Below, piece by piece: positions 1-8,988 of a stretch of 37,039 bases of DNA. A model generated the notes under the pieces. It was given only the letters and a program-made list of their open reading frames with translations. It had not been told where the DNA came from and searched no databases. Source of the stretch: Rhodospirillaceae bacterium (GTDB taxonomy: Bacteria > Pseudomonadota > Alphaproteobacteria > CADEGL01); the NCBI GenBank assembly GCA_018699755.1, contig JABIRQ010000113.1, forward strand, positions 1 to 37,039, written 5' to 3'. The first letter of the stretch is position 1; each line of letters begins with the position of its first letter. Position numbers and translations under genes: made by a program.

Positions 1-933
<933 letters not shown>

Positions 934-960
934 GAGCTGAGAATTTCCTACGGAATTTAA

Positions 961-1281
961 CAAACCAACACAGAACAGCTCGGCTATCTTCCCATATGTG
1001 GAGGCCTTAGAAAATTTGGGATGTGCCGTGCCGCAAACGCCCTATTGGATTGAGGTTGGACCATGTAGCTGATTTTGCCGAAAAGTTGAACCTTGCGCGC
1101 AAACAGCAGTTGAACAACCGAGTCCAAGATGTTCTGATTTAGCTGTCGGCGTTCGCAAGTTCTTGGAAATTTGATAAATACCGTTGATGGTTGAAAAGTT
1201 CACAGAATGGTAGTAGCCGTACAAAAGCATTAAGTTAGATAAATTCTTATGTGAAGTGAGAAAACATACACAAGATCACAC
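961..1281. other. Gap between recQ and the island genes; possible ORF remnant
   Basis: This 321-base AT-rich stretch must hold the 5' leader of the 417-aa gene and perhaps the recQ promoter. I could not choose a convincing -35/-10 pair. On the plus strand, GTG 1023 to TAG 1142 gives a 39-codon frame whose end (DHVADFAEKLNLARKQQL) looks protein-like, and the same frame continues after the stop for 14 more codons. It could be a small gene or a decayed remnant; there is no clear ribosome site. A 62-codon minus-strand ORF (1042-1230) has no ribosome site and is not called. Confidence 0.3.
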
Positions 1282-2535
1282 ATGGATAAAGAAACAAAAG
1301 GCGCTTGGATAATACATCACGGTCGGAAGATTGCGCTTCACATTGGCGCGGCATCAGACTATCCAGCCCTTGATGAATCCTCTAAAGCAGCCGAACTTTT
1401 GATGAGGTTAGGCCAGACTGATCAGTCAGTTCTGACGAAACCTCAAGCAGTAGCTGTGGCTAGAGCAGCAAATCTCAATCACCGTACCGAACTTCCCCAC
1501 TATTTGAATATATTGGAGAAACGAAAGCTAATTGATATTTCTGGCGAAAATATTGCAATTTTAGGTGTCACCACAAGAAGTGTCTTAGCTCACGCAAATG
1601 ATATTTTAGAAGATGGTGAGCCAAATGAATACGAGCAGGCTTCACTTGGTTTAGCAGAGTTAACATCCTCTGAGCTGCAAGAAAAGAAAAAATCTCTCGA
1701 ATATATTAGCGATACTTATCATATAAGCAACCCAGATGTTAAAGATTTTGTAAATCAATCTATTGAGCTTGGATTTGTAGATTTTGAAGGTGATGGGGAA
1801 GACGGTTTATTATTCAATGGAAACTTATTTAAACGAAAGACTATTGTAAAAACGGGGAAAGTTCTTTCGTCATTATCATCAGAAGAAGAGGAAAGGGTGG
1901 TTGAATTTTCCCAGACACTACAGAGGTTGGGGTGTGTCCATTCGCGAACTGCTGATCGTATCTTAGGAGAGACGTTGTTCGAAAAATTAAAAGCGGCTGG
2001 ATTTTTTGAAGTTAATATTGTGTCAAATGAACATGGAGAGCATGCATTTGTAAATTCTCCAGGGGCATTTCATAAGTTCGTAAATCCTTTTATTGATGAT
2101 AGTTTTGATATGGCAAAATCGTTAGTGGCCGCGCTCAAGTACGGGATGACTTTGCGTAATCCTGCACAGGGTCGGATAATTAGTGTCGATTGGATACTGG
2201 GTGCCTTGATCAAGGGGCGCACAATCGGACCTGCGACGGCGATTGGCAATGACTATAGAGTTCTAGAAAACAATAGAGTGGTGCAATTGTCTCATGCTGG
2301 CGGCGGTATGTTTTCGATGAGGTTGTTGAAGCGCGAGATTGGCGAGCTCGCACTTGAGGTCCTTACGACTGGCGATGCGAACGCAGAGGCGATCAATGCC
2401 CCGCCAGGTTCCCCGATGACTGGATATATCGGTCCAGAAGAGAGTCGAACATTGCTTCGTCGCCGACAAAAGCCGCAGAGTAAGCGCGCAACTCGCGATA
2501 TCCTGAGTTCGCTTAGGGGGGGAAGGTCGATCTAG
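1282..2535 (+). CDS. Unknown 417-aa protein with winged-helix-like segments, first gene of the island cassette
   Basis: I do not recognise this family. Residues about 55-95 (AVARAANLNHRTELPHYLNI, then LEKRKLIDIS) read like a helix-turn-helix plus wing, and residues about 135-185 look like a second such unit (YISDTYHISNPDVKDFVNQS, then IELGFVDFEG). Residues 265-365 form a compact, conserved-looking block containing NPFIDDSFDMAKSLVAALKY, GPATAIGNDYRVLE and LLKREIGELALEVL. The last 35 residues are rich in Arg and Lys, suggesting nucleic-acid contact. There is no signal peptide or membrane segment. The gene overlaps the downstream nuclease gene by one base (TAGTG), so the two are probably translated together and act together. 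A DNA-recognition or regulatory partner of the nuclease is an inference, not a family assignment. The ATG has only a weak purine stretch upstream. The first two thirds are AT-rich; the last third is nearer to balanced. Confidence 0.85.
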   Translation: MDKETKGAWIIHHGRKIALHIGAASDYPALDESSKAAELLMRLGQTDQSVLTKPQAVAVARAANLNHRTELPHYLNILEKRKLIDISGENIAILGVTTRSVLAHANDILEDGEPNEYEQASLGLAELTSSELQEKKKSLEYISDTYHISNPDVKDFVNQSIELGFVDFEGDGEDGLLFNGNLFKRKTIVKTGKVLSSLSSEEEERVVEFSQTLQRLGCVHSRTADRILGETLFEKLKAAGFFEVNIVSNEHGEHAFVNSPGAFHKFVNPFIDDSFDMAKSLVAALKYGMTLRNPAQGRIISVDWILGALIKGRTIGPATAIGNDYRVLENNRVVQLSHAGGGMFSMRLLKREIGELALEVLTTGDANAEAINAPPGSPMTGYIGPEESRTLLRRRQKPQSKRATRDILSSLRGGRSI

Positions 2536-3683
2536 TGGCCAAAAACGCTAAGGATACCAAAGGCCCAGCTCTCGAAGAGCTGCTTAGAGCATATTTTCTA
2601 AGGGGCGGGTTTTTCGCTGTGCGGGCAGTTCCTTTTCAGCATTTTGGCGAGGATTTAACCGACGTCGATATTTGGCTCTATGAAAGACCGACGGGTTCAT
2701 CCCGGCGGAGGCTGATTGTCGACGCAAAATCGAAGACCAAACCGAAGGCGATTGAGCGGCTCTTTTGGACAAAAGGGCTTGCTGAGCTGTTGGACGTAGA
2801 TGGCGCCTACATTGCCACAACCGATGCTAGGCCATTGTTGCGAGAATTCGGAAGAAAGCTCGGTCTCCTCGTTCTCGATGGCGCGGATTTGAAGCGGATT
2901 CAGAGAAGTGAAAAAATAATATTTCCAGAGAGATTATCGGAGGAGCAGTTTATTGATAAGATAAAATCTATTGATAAAATCAGAAGAAATAAAAATATAG
3001 AAGCTGTATTTCATGACATTAAAGCATCATTGTTAGATCAGTTCGGTCCGGCAACCGTCAATCGATCGCTAGAATATTTCTCTTTTTGTGCGGAGCAACT
3101 TACTCTGGTTCATCTAAATTCAAATTCAGCAGAAGTATTTGTTAGATTGAGCTATTTATCTGCGGCGATTGTTGCGCTATCGCTTGATTTTATTGGTTCG
3201 GAAATTTCCTTTCGAACAGCAGATGAGCGACGGTCTGCGTTTGAGAATGTAATCCGTTTTGGAAATTTGGATGAAGACTCTGGGTTGGCGCAGGTGCGAT
3301 TGGCGACGGCTCTAATAGAAAAATATGTTCCTAATGGAGAGGCGATTTCAAGTTCTGTAACAGTGGGCTTGAAAAAGGATTTATCTATTATACCTGCGGA
3401 TATTATTGGAGAATATATAGTAAATCATATGAAATTAGATGATTTGTTTAAAATGGCGAAAAAAATGGAATTTAGCAGTTACCTAAGAGAAATTCGATCA
3501 TTTGATGAGCTTGATATTGATGCTCGTTCATTCTTAGCAGTATTGCTAGATTTCTCTCGTGTTGATCGAATGAAATTCGCAAAGTCTTGGACTGGTGTTA
3601 GTGCTGAACGTGATTATGATAAAAGCAATCACACGGACCTAAATGATGGTCCATTATTTCAAGAAAAAAGAGAAAAAAAATGA
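2535..3683 (+). CDS. PD-(D/E)XK-type restriction endonuclease-like protein, second gene of the island cassette
   Basis: The N-terminal 110 residues fit a restriction endonuclease-like fold: a helix with Glu14/Glu15 (LEELLRAYF), a glycine-aromatic turn (RGGFF), then EDLTDVDIW with Asp43/Asp45, a strand carrying the D-x-K triad (Asp63-Ala64-Lys65 in LIVDAKSK), a basic helix around Lys80, and AYIATTD. This matches the order of PD-(D/E)XK catalytic motifs, with Asp rather than Glu in the second acidic position. The remaining 270 residues are mostly helical and unrecognised, ending in a lysine-rich tail. The start is GTG 2535, overlapping the TAG of the upstream gene. The nuclease part is closer to balanced GC while the rest is strongly AT-rich. 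The gene ends in a run of eight A before TGA. A role in cutting foreign DNA is inferred; no methyltransferase lies nearby. Confidence 0.8.
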   Translation: MAKNAKDTKGPALEELLRAYFLRGGFFAVRAVPFQHFGEDLTDVDIWLYERPTGSSRRRLIVDAKSKTKPKAIERLFWTKGLAELLDVDGAYIATTDARPLLREFGRKLGLLVLDGADLKRIQRSEKIIFPERLSEEQFIDKIKSIDKIRRNKNIEAVFHDIKASLLDQFGPATVNRSLEYFSFCAEQLTLVHLNSNSAEVFVRLSYLSAAIVALSLDFIGSEISFRTADERRSAFENVIRFGNLDEDSGLAQVRLATALIEKYVPNGEAISSSVTVGLKKDLSIIPADIIGEYIVNHMKLDDLFKMAKKMEFSSYLREIRSFDELDIDARSFLAVLLDFSRVDRMKFAKSWTGVSAERDYDKSNHTDLNDGPLFQEKREKK

Positions 3684-3799
3684 AATCGGAAATTATGTTT
3701 ATTTCGATTAAATTGATATTCTTGGTAACAACGACATATTGCCGACGCTGAGAGCTTTTTATTTGAGAACTTCTAGTTTTGTGTGAGGGGATACACTAC

Positions 3800-5074
3800 A
3801 TGACCACCGCCGACCACGCCGCTCTGCGGCAACAAATCCTCGACTGGATCGAAGCCGATCGCGAGGCGCTGATCGCGTTCTTCTCGGGCTTCGTCGCGGC
3901 GGCCTCGCCCAATCCGCCGGGGGATACCACGGTGGCGGTGAAGCATTTGACGGATTTCCTCGACGGCGAGGGGTTGCCCTACCGGATCGTCGATCCGGAG
4001 CCGACCATGGCGAATATCGTCGGCTCGTTCGACGGCGGGGCGGGGCCGGGGCGGCATCTGGTGCTGAACGGGCATATCGACTGCTTCCCGGTCGATCCGG
4101 ACGACGACCGCTGGACCCAGCCGCCCTGGAGCGGCGCCATCGCCGACGGCAAGGTCTGGGGCCGGGGCGCCGCCGATATGAAATGCGGCACCACGGCCGG
4201 GGTCATGACCTATCGCTATCTCCACCGCCTGAAGGACCATCTGAAGGGCAAGCTGACCCTGACCTGCGTCTCGGACGAGGAGACCTTCGGGCCCTGGGGC
4301 GCGCGCTGGCTGATCGAGAACGAGCCCGAGGTGCTGGGCGATGTCTGCCTGAACGGCGAGCCATCGAGCCCCTACACCATCCGCTTCGGCGAGAAGGGGC
4401 CGCTCTGGCTGCTCATCGAGGTCCGGACGCGCGGCGCGCACGGCGCCTATCCCCACCAGACCGACAGCGCCAGCAAGATCGCCGCCGTCCTCGTGGGCGA
4501 GCTGGAGAAGGTGACGGAGATCGAGGCCAACATGCCCGACAACGTCTTCCGCGCCCTGGGCCAGGCCCATGAGGCGATGGACAAGGCAATGGAGCCCGGC
4601 GCGGCGGAGATCGTGCCCAAGGTCACCCTGAACATCGGCATCGTCCAGGGCGGGCTGAAGGTCAACATGGTGCCCGATCATGTGCGGATGGAGGCCGATA
4701 TCCGCGTGCCCGTGGGCATCGAGAAGGAACAGGTGCTGGCCGTCGTCGACGAGATCATGGCCCGCTATCCCCAGGCCAGCTACGAGGAGATGAACTACAC
4801 CCCGCCGAGCTGGTGCGAGCCCTATCACGAGATGGTCGAGATCCTGCAGAAGAACGCCAAGGAGAGCGGCGGCTACGACCCCGTGCCGATCGTCGGCCTG
4901 GGCGGCACCGACGCGCGCCTGTGGCGGCACAAGAACATCCCGGCCTATGTCTACGGCCCGCCGCCCACGGGCATGGGCACGGCGAACGAGCATGTCGAGA
5001 TCGAGACCTTCCTGCACATCGTCCGCACCCATGCCCTGAGCGCGCTGGACTACATGGTCAAGGCGGCGGAGTAG
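3800..5074 (+). CDS. M20-family metallopeptidase (ArgE/DapE/ACY1-like amidohydrolase)
   Basis: This is a cytoplasmic zinc-dependent amidohydrolase of 424 aa, a usual length for M20. Visible metal-site motifs are LNGHIDCFPVD (His92, Asp94), GRGAADMKCG (bridging Asp127), VSDEETFG (catalytic Glu160, ligand Glu161) and GEPSS (Glu187), followed by a dimerisation domain and the C-terminal HVEIE histidine. ATG 3800 is chosen because GAGGGG lies nine bases upstream; a GTG at 3779 in the same frame sits in AT-rich island DNA. The substrate cannot be told from sequence: deacetylation of an acyl amino acid or cleavage of a dipeptide or carbamoyl group are all possible. A creatininase-family amidase follows after the repeat array. 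Confidence 0.9.
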   Translation: MTTADHAALRQQILDWIEADREALIAFFSGFVAAASPNPPGDTTVAVKHLTDFLDGEGLPYRIVDPEPTMANIVGSFDGGAGPGRHLVLNGHIDCFPVDPDDDRWTQPPWSGAIADGKVWGRGAADMKCGTTAGVMTYRYLHRLKDHLKGKLTLTCVSDEETFGPWGARWLIENEPEVLGDVCLNGEPSSPYTIRFGEKGPLWLLIEVRTRGAHGAYPHQTDSASKIAAVLVGELEKVTEIEANMPDNVFRALGQAHEAMDKAMEPGAAEIVPKVTLNIGIVQGGLKVNMVPDHVRMEADIRVPVGIEKEQVLAVVDEIMARYPQASYEEMNYTPPSWCEPYHEMVEILQKNAKESGGYDPVPIVGLGGTDARLWRHKNIPAYVYGPPPTGMGTANEHVEIETFLHIVRTHALSALDYMVKAAE

Positions 5075-5100
5075 GGGGGTGGGCACGGTTGCGGCTCCCC

Positions 5101-5490
5101 GGCGTCACCCTTCGAGACGCGGCCTTGCGGCCGCTCCTCAGGGTGAGGACGTGCGGGTCGGCGCGCATCTGCCCTTCGCATCCCGGCGTCACCCTTCGAG
5201 ACACGGCCTTGCGGCCGCTCCTCAGGGTGAGGATGTGCGGGTCGGCGCGCATGTGCCCTTCGCATCCCGGCGTCACCCTTCGAGACGCGGCCTTGCGGCC
5301 GCTCCTCAGGGTGAGGCTGTGCGGGTCGGCGCGCATCTGCCCTTCGCATCCCGGCGTCACCCTTCGAGACGCGGCCTCGCAGCCGCTCCTCAGGGTGAGG
5401 TTGTGCGGGTCGGCGCGCATCTGCCCTTCGCATCCTGGCGTCACCCTTCGAGACGCGGCCTCGCAGCCGCTCCTCAGGGTGAGGATGTGC
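5101..5490. repeat. 84-bp tandem repeat array (four full units and a partial fifth)
   Basis: Units begin at 5101, 5185, 5269, 5353 and 5437 with an exact 84-base period. Each starts GGCGTCACCCTTCGAGACGC and contains a palindromic core (cggccttgcggccgctcctcagggtgagg) followed by a spacer reading through GTCGGCGCGCATCTGCCC. Units differ at only a few positions, for example acgcgg/acacgg and ttgcgg/tcgcag. The fifth copy is lost after its palindromic core. Because the whole 84 bp is repeated, this looks like tandem amplification of one dispersed palindrome with its flank. ORFs through the array on both strands are artefacts of the repeat length being a multiple of three. Confidence 0.95.
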
Positions 5491-5515
5491 TGATTTTCGA
5501 GTTCCTTCCTTCGTG

Positions 5516-5560
5516 TCCTCATCCTGAGGAGGCCGCGCAGCGGCCGTCTCGAAGGGTGGG
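5516..5560. repeat. Inverted copy of the dispersed palindrome closing the array
   Basis: This segment (tcctcatcctgaggaggccg ... cggccgtctcgaagggtggg) is the reverse complement of the core of the 84-bp units. With the preceding units it could form a long stem between the M20 peptidase and creatininase genes. The rest of the 5075-5590 gap holds no gene. Confidence 0.85.
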
Positions 5561-5590
5561 GGCACGTCGCACCGTGTTTGGAGCCGCTCC

Positions 5591-6388
5591 ATGACCATGC
5601 CGCGCGCCTATTGGGCGGAGATGACGACCGAGGAGGTCGCGGGGCTGGAAGGCGCCGGGCTGGTGGCGATCCTGCCCCTGGCGGCGATCGAGCAGCACGG
5701 GCCGCATCTGCCGCTCTCGACCGATGCCGATATCTGCGCCGGGATTCTCGCCGCCGCGATGGCGCGCCGGTCGCCGGGCCTGCCGGCGACGGCCCTGCCG
5801 CCGATCCTGGTGACCAAGAGCGACGAGCATGCCGGCTTTCCCGGCACCTTGAGCCTGACGGCGGAGACCCTGGTCGATGCGATCTGCCAGACGGCGGCGG
5901 GTCTGGCTCGGCTCGGGCTGCGCAAGCTGGTCCTGCTCAACGGCCATGGCGGCAACCGCGACATCATGGGCCTGGCTGCCGGGCGGCTGCGGGCCGAGCA
6001 CGGCATGCTGGTCGCCAAGGCCAACACGTCTGATCTCTACGACGCGGGTACCGCCGTGGGCGGGGAGGAGGCCAGGCTGGGCATCCATGGCGGCGCGGTC
6101 GAGACCGCCCTGATGCTGCATCTCAAGCCGGACCTGGTGCGCAAGGACAGGATCGCGCGGTTCGAGTCCCTGACCGCCGCGATGCGGGAAGAGGGCTACG
6201 AGAAGCTCTCGCCCCAGGGGCCGCACGGCTTCTACTGGCATGCCGGGGACCTGAACCCCGCCGGGGTCGTGGGCGACGCGACGAAAGCCACGGCGGCCCT
6301 GGGCAAGGCCCTGACCGGGCAGGCCGCCGACTCGCTGATCGCCCTGCTGGAAGAGGTCCACCGCTTCGATGTCTCGCGCCTGGTTTAA
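5591..6388 (+). CDS. Creatininase-family amidohydrolase
   Basis: The 265-aa protein carries the creatininase-family metal-site pattern: LAAIEQHGPHLPLSTDADI (Glu34, His36, Asp45) and the glycine-rich NGHGGN element, then GIHGGAVETALML with a further acidic ligand. The family uses two divalent metals to open cyclic amides or cleave formamides; members include creatininase, MftE and FAPy deformylases, so the substrate here is not settled. It has no signal peptide. A GGAG lies eight bases before ATG 5591; an internal ATG two codons later is an alternative start. It lies on the same strand as the M20 amidohydrolase, separated by the repeat array, which suggests but does not prove a shared catabolic role. 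Confidence 0.88.
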   Translation: MTMPRAYWAEMTTEEVAGLEGAGLVAILPLAAIEQHGPHLPLSTDADICAGILAAAMARRSPGLPATALPPILVTKSDEHAGFPGTLSLTAETLVDAICQTAAGLARLGLRKLVLLNGHGGNRDIMGLAAGRLRAEHGMLVAKANTSDLYDAGTAVGGEEARLGIHGGAVETALMLHLKPDLVRKDRIARFESLTAAMREEGYEKLSPQGPHGFYWHAGDLNPAGVVGDATKATAALGKALTGQAADSLIALLEEVHRFDVSRLV

Positions 6389-6535
6389 GCGTAGACCTGA
6401 CCGCGCGCCCTTCGATCTCGCTCGCGAAACATTGAAGCCTGTTGAGCCCTATCGAACCCTGGGGAGCCGAGACAGGCGGGGCCGAGCATCGTATAAGGGC
6501 GGTCAGCCGTTTTCATGAATTCCGCCGGAGCCGCC

Positions 6536-6994
6536 ATGCGTTTCGCCGCCCTCGTTTCCGCCGCCCTGCTTCTTGCGCTGCCGCCCGCCGCGGGCGCGCT
6601 GGCCCAGGGGGTGGGCCTCCTGGACCAGTTCGCGGCGATCGACGCGAACGGCGACGGCGCGCTGGTTCCCGAGGAGACCCTCGCCTTCGAGCGCAAGGTC
6701 TTCGCCCAGTTGGACGAGGACGGCGACGGCGCCTTCAGCCGCGCCGAGTTCGTCGCCATCCTGGAGCGCCAGGCGGAAGCGGCGGGGGGCGACAAGGCCC
6801 AGGCGGACCAGCGCCGCGCGATCTGGACCCAGCGCTTCGACGGGGTGGATTTCGATCAGGACGGCATCGTCACGGCGGCCGAGTTCGATCAGGCCCACGC
6901 GTTCCGCTTCGCCTCCAAGGACACGGACGGCGACGGCCGCCTGTCCTTCGCCGAATTCGGCGCCGTCCCCGCCCTGCCCAAGCCGGGGGGATGA
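6536..6994 (+). CDS. Secreted EF-hand calcium-binding protein (four loops)
   Basis: The 152-aa product begins with a signal peptide (MRFAALVSAALLLALPPAAG, with cleavage likely after ALA). Four EF-hand loops follow: DANGDGALVPEE, DEDGDGAFSRAE, DFDQDGIVTAAE and DTDGDGRLSFAE. Each is 12 residues long with Asp at position 1, Gly at 6 and Glu at 12, so all four should bind calcium. It would act in the periplasm or outside the cell as a calcium buffer or sensor; the partner is unknown. ATG 6536 is preferred over the in-frame ATG 6515 because GGAG sits five bases upstream and the signal peptide then starts normally. It stands alone between a plus-strand amidase and a minus-strand operon. Confidence 0.9.
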   Translation: MRFAALVSAALLLALPPAAGALAQGVGLLDQFAAIDANGDGALVPEETLAFERKVFAQLDEDGDGAFSRAEFVAILERQAEAAGGDKAQADQRRAIWTQRFDGVDFDQDGIVTAAEFDQAHAFRFASKDTDGDGRLSFAEFGAVPALPKPGG

Positions 6995-7031
6995 GCCTGT
7001 CCCGCGCGGGCTGAAGACCGCATCGCGCCCG

Positions 7032-7092
7032 CCATCCTTCGAGACGCGCGCTTGCGCGCGCTCCTCAGGATGAAGGGGCCGTCTCGAAGGGT
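7032..7092. repeat. Dispersed palindromic repeat pair
   Basis: The text catccttcgagacgcgcgct ... gcgcgctcctcaggatga, followed directly by gtctcgaagggt, is another copy of the palindrome family seen at 5101-5560. It lies in the convergent gap between the EF-hand gene and the dienelactone hydrolase gene, where it may act as a bidirectional transcription stop. Confidence 0.8.
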
Positions 7093-7132
7093 CCGGTCGC
7101 GCTTTTCGGGGGACGACGAAAGCTAGGCCGCG

Positions 7133-7798
7133 CTACCCCACATGCTCGGCGAAGAAGGCCAGGGTGCGGTCCAGGGCCGTCGCGGCGCAGCTTTCGTCGT
7201 AATCGCCGCGCTGGTCGCAGTTGAAGCCGTGGCCGGCGTCGTAGACGTGGACGGTGGAATCGGGCCGGGCGGCCTTGACCGCCTCGACATCGGCCATGGG
7301 GATGCCGCCGTCCTTCTCGCCGAAATGCATCATGACCGGGCAGTGGGGTTTCTCGTCCTTGTGTTGGGCGATCTGGCCGCCGTAATAGCAGACCGTCGCC
7401 GCCGGGTTGAGGCGGGTGGCGGAGAGAAAGGCGACCGAGCCGCCCCAGCAATAGCCGACCGTGCCGGTCTTGCCCGCTTTTGCGGCTTCCTTCATCGCCG
7501 CCGCCACGTCCATCAGCGGGCCGTCCCAGCCGACGGCCGCCCGGTGGTCTCGGCCCTTCTCGATATCCGCCGGCGTGTAGCCCAGCTCGATGCCCGGCCG
7601 GTCGCGGTCGAACAGGGCGGGGGCAATGGCGAGGTAGCCGGCTTCCGCGAAGCGGTCCGCGACCCCGCGCATGTGGTCGTTGACCCCGAAGATCTCCTGG
7701 ATCACCACCAGTCCGCCCTTGGGCGTCCCCGAGGGCTCAGCCCGGTAGGCCGCGCAGGCGAACCCGTCCTCGGCCGTGAGCTTGATCGTCTCGCCCAT
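7133..7798 (-). CDS. Dienelactone hydrolase family protein
   Basis: A cytoplasmic alpha/beta hydrolase of 221 aa. The catalytic triad is readable: Cys117 in GYCWGG, Asp163 in GEKDGG and His190 in DAGHGF, with the conserved Glu35 in QEIFG that tunes the cysteine in dienelactone hydrolases. Family members hydrolyse carboxymethylenebutenolide in chlorocatechol breakdown, but many chromosomal members have other ester substrates and no catechol genes are nearby. ATG 7798 is chosen, with GGAG seven bases upstream; GTG 7804 is two codons earlier but too close to the ribosome site. It is the last gene of the prs-rplY-pth-ychF string, 89 bases after ychF, and may have its own promoter. Confidence 0.9.
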   Translation of the reverse strand: MGETIKLTAEDGFACAAYRAEPSGTPKGGLVVIQEIFGVNDHMRGVADRFAEAGYLAIAPALFDRDRPGIELGYTPADIEKGRDHRAAVGWDGPLMDVAAAMKEAAKAGKTGTVGYCWGGSVAFLSATRLNPAATVCYYGGQIAQHKDEKPHCPVMMHFGEKDGGIPMADVEAVKAARPDSTVHVYDAGHGFNCDQRGDYDESCAATALDRTLAFFAEHVG

Positions 7799-7887
7799 CG
7801 TCACTCTCCCTCTCGCGCCGCTTCGCTCGGCAGCGATCCTAGAGGCGCGGGCAGGCGCGGCGCAACGCCGCCTCGGACCCGACCGCG

Positions 7888-8988
7888 CTATACGTTGAAG
7901 CGGAAGAGGATGACGTCGCCGTCCTGGACCGTGTAGTCGCGGCCCTCCAGGTGCATCTTGCCGGCGGCCTTGGCGCCCTGCTCGCCGCCGCAGGCGACGA
8001 AATCGTCGTAGGCGATGGTTTCGGCGGCGATGAAGCCGCGTTCGAAATCCGTGTGGATCGCGCCGGCCGCGCCCGGCGCCTTGGTGCCGCGCGCCACGGT
8101 CCAGGCGCGGCTCTCCTTGGGCCCCGAGGTGAAATAGGTGATGAGGTCGAGCAAGCCGTAGCCGGTTCGGATGAAGCGGTGCAGGCCCGGTTCCTCCAAC
8201 CCCATGGAGGTCAGGTATTCCGTCCGCTCCGCCGGATCGGAGAGCAAGGACAACTCGGCCTCGATGGCTGCGGAGATGACGACGTATTCCGCGCCCTCGG
8301 CGGCGGCGCGAGCGGCCACCGCCTCGGTGTGGCGGTTGCCCGCCGCGGCGTCTTCTTCCGAAACATTGGCGACGTAGAGCACGGGCTTGGCGGTCAGCAA
8401 CTGCAGGGCGCGAAACTCGCGCCGGTCGGCCGGGTCGACTTTCGCCGTCCGCGCCGGCCGCCCCTCGTGCAGCGCCTCCTGGGCCAGCCGCATCAGCGCA
8501 AGGCTCCGCGCCGCTTCCTTGTCGCCGGACTTGGTGCGTTTTTCCGCCTGATCCGCGCGCCGCTCCAGGCTTTCCAGATCGGCCAGCATCAGTTCCGTTT
8601 CCACGGTTTCCGCGTCGCGCAGCGGATCGACGTCGCCCTCGACATGGGTGACGTTGTCGTCCTCGAAGCAGCGCAGGACATGGGCCACCGCCTCGACCGC
8701 GCGGATATGGCCCAGGAACTGGTTGCCGAGTCCCTCGCCCTGGCTCGCTCCGCGCACCAGGCCGGCGATGTCCGTGAACTCGATCTGGGTCGGCACGACG
8801 GCCTTGGACTTGGACAGTTCGGCGATGCGGGCCAGGCGCGGGTCGGGCACCGGCACCCGGCCGACATTCGGCTCGATCGTGCAGAAGGGATAGTTCGCGG
8901 CCTCGGCCGTGGCATTGGCCGTCAGCGCGTTGAACAGGGTCGACTTGCCGACATTGGGCAGGCCGACGATGCCGCAGTTAAAGCCCAT
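7888..8988 (-). CDS. ychF: Redox-regulated ATPase / OBG-type GTPase YchF
   Basis: The 366-aa protein is full length for YchF (E. coli about 363). It has the P-loop GLPNVGKST, the G3 element DIAGLVRGAS typical of the OBG subfamily, a coiled-coil insertion (residues about 130-200) and a C-terminal TGS domain ending RDYTVQDGDVILFRFNV. YchF hydrolyses ATP in preference to GTP and binds ribosomes in the stress response. It overlaps the end of pth by 11 bases, a conserved pairing in proteobacteria, so expression is probably coupled. Confidence 0.97.
   Translation of the reverse strand: MGFNCGIVGLPNVGKSTLFNALTANATAEAANYPFCTIEPNVGRVPVPDPRLARIAELSKSKAVVPTQIEFTDIAGLVRGASQGEGLGNQFLGHIRAVEAVAHVLRCFEDDNVTHVEGDVDPLRDAETVETELMLADLESLERRADQAEKRTKSGDKEAARSLALMRLAQEALHEGRPARTAKVDPADRREFRALQLLTAKPVLYVANVSEEDAAAGNRHTEAVAARAAAEGAEYVVISAAIEAELSLLSDPAERTEYLTSMGLEEPGLHRFIRTGYGLLDLITYFTSGPKESRAWTVARGTKAPGAAGAIHTDFERGFIAAETIAYDDFVACGGEQGAKAAGKMHLEGRDYTVQDGDVILFRFNV

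Noticed and set aside
1042..1230. 62-codon minus-strand ORF in the AT-rich gap
   Set aside because: No ribosome site, no recognisable features, and it spans the likely leader of the downstream gene.
3773..5086. 437-codon minus-strand ORF opposite the M20 peptidase
   Set aside because: Shadow of a gene with complete M20 metal motifs.
5101..5490. CRISPR array
   Set aside because: The whole 84 bp is repeated with almost no unique spacer, there are no cas genes, and the core is a dispersed palindrome.
5058..5598. Repetitive ORFs through the 84-bp array on both strands
   Set aside because: Open only because the period is a multiple of three; the protein repeats are translated palindromes.
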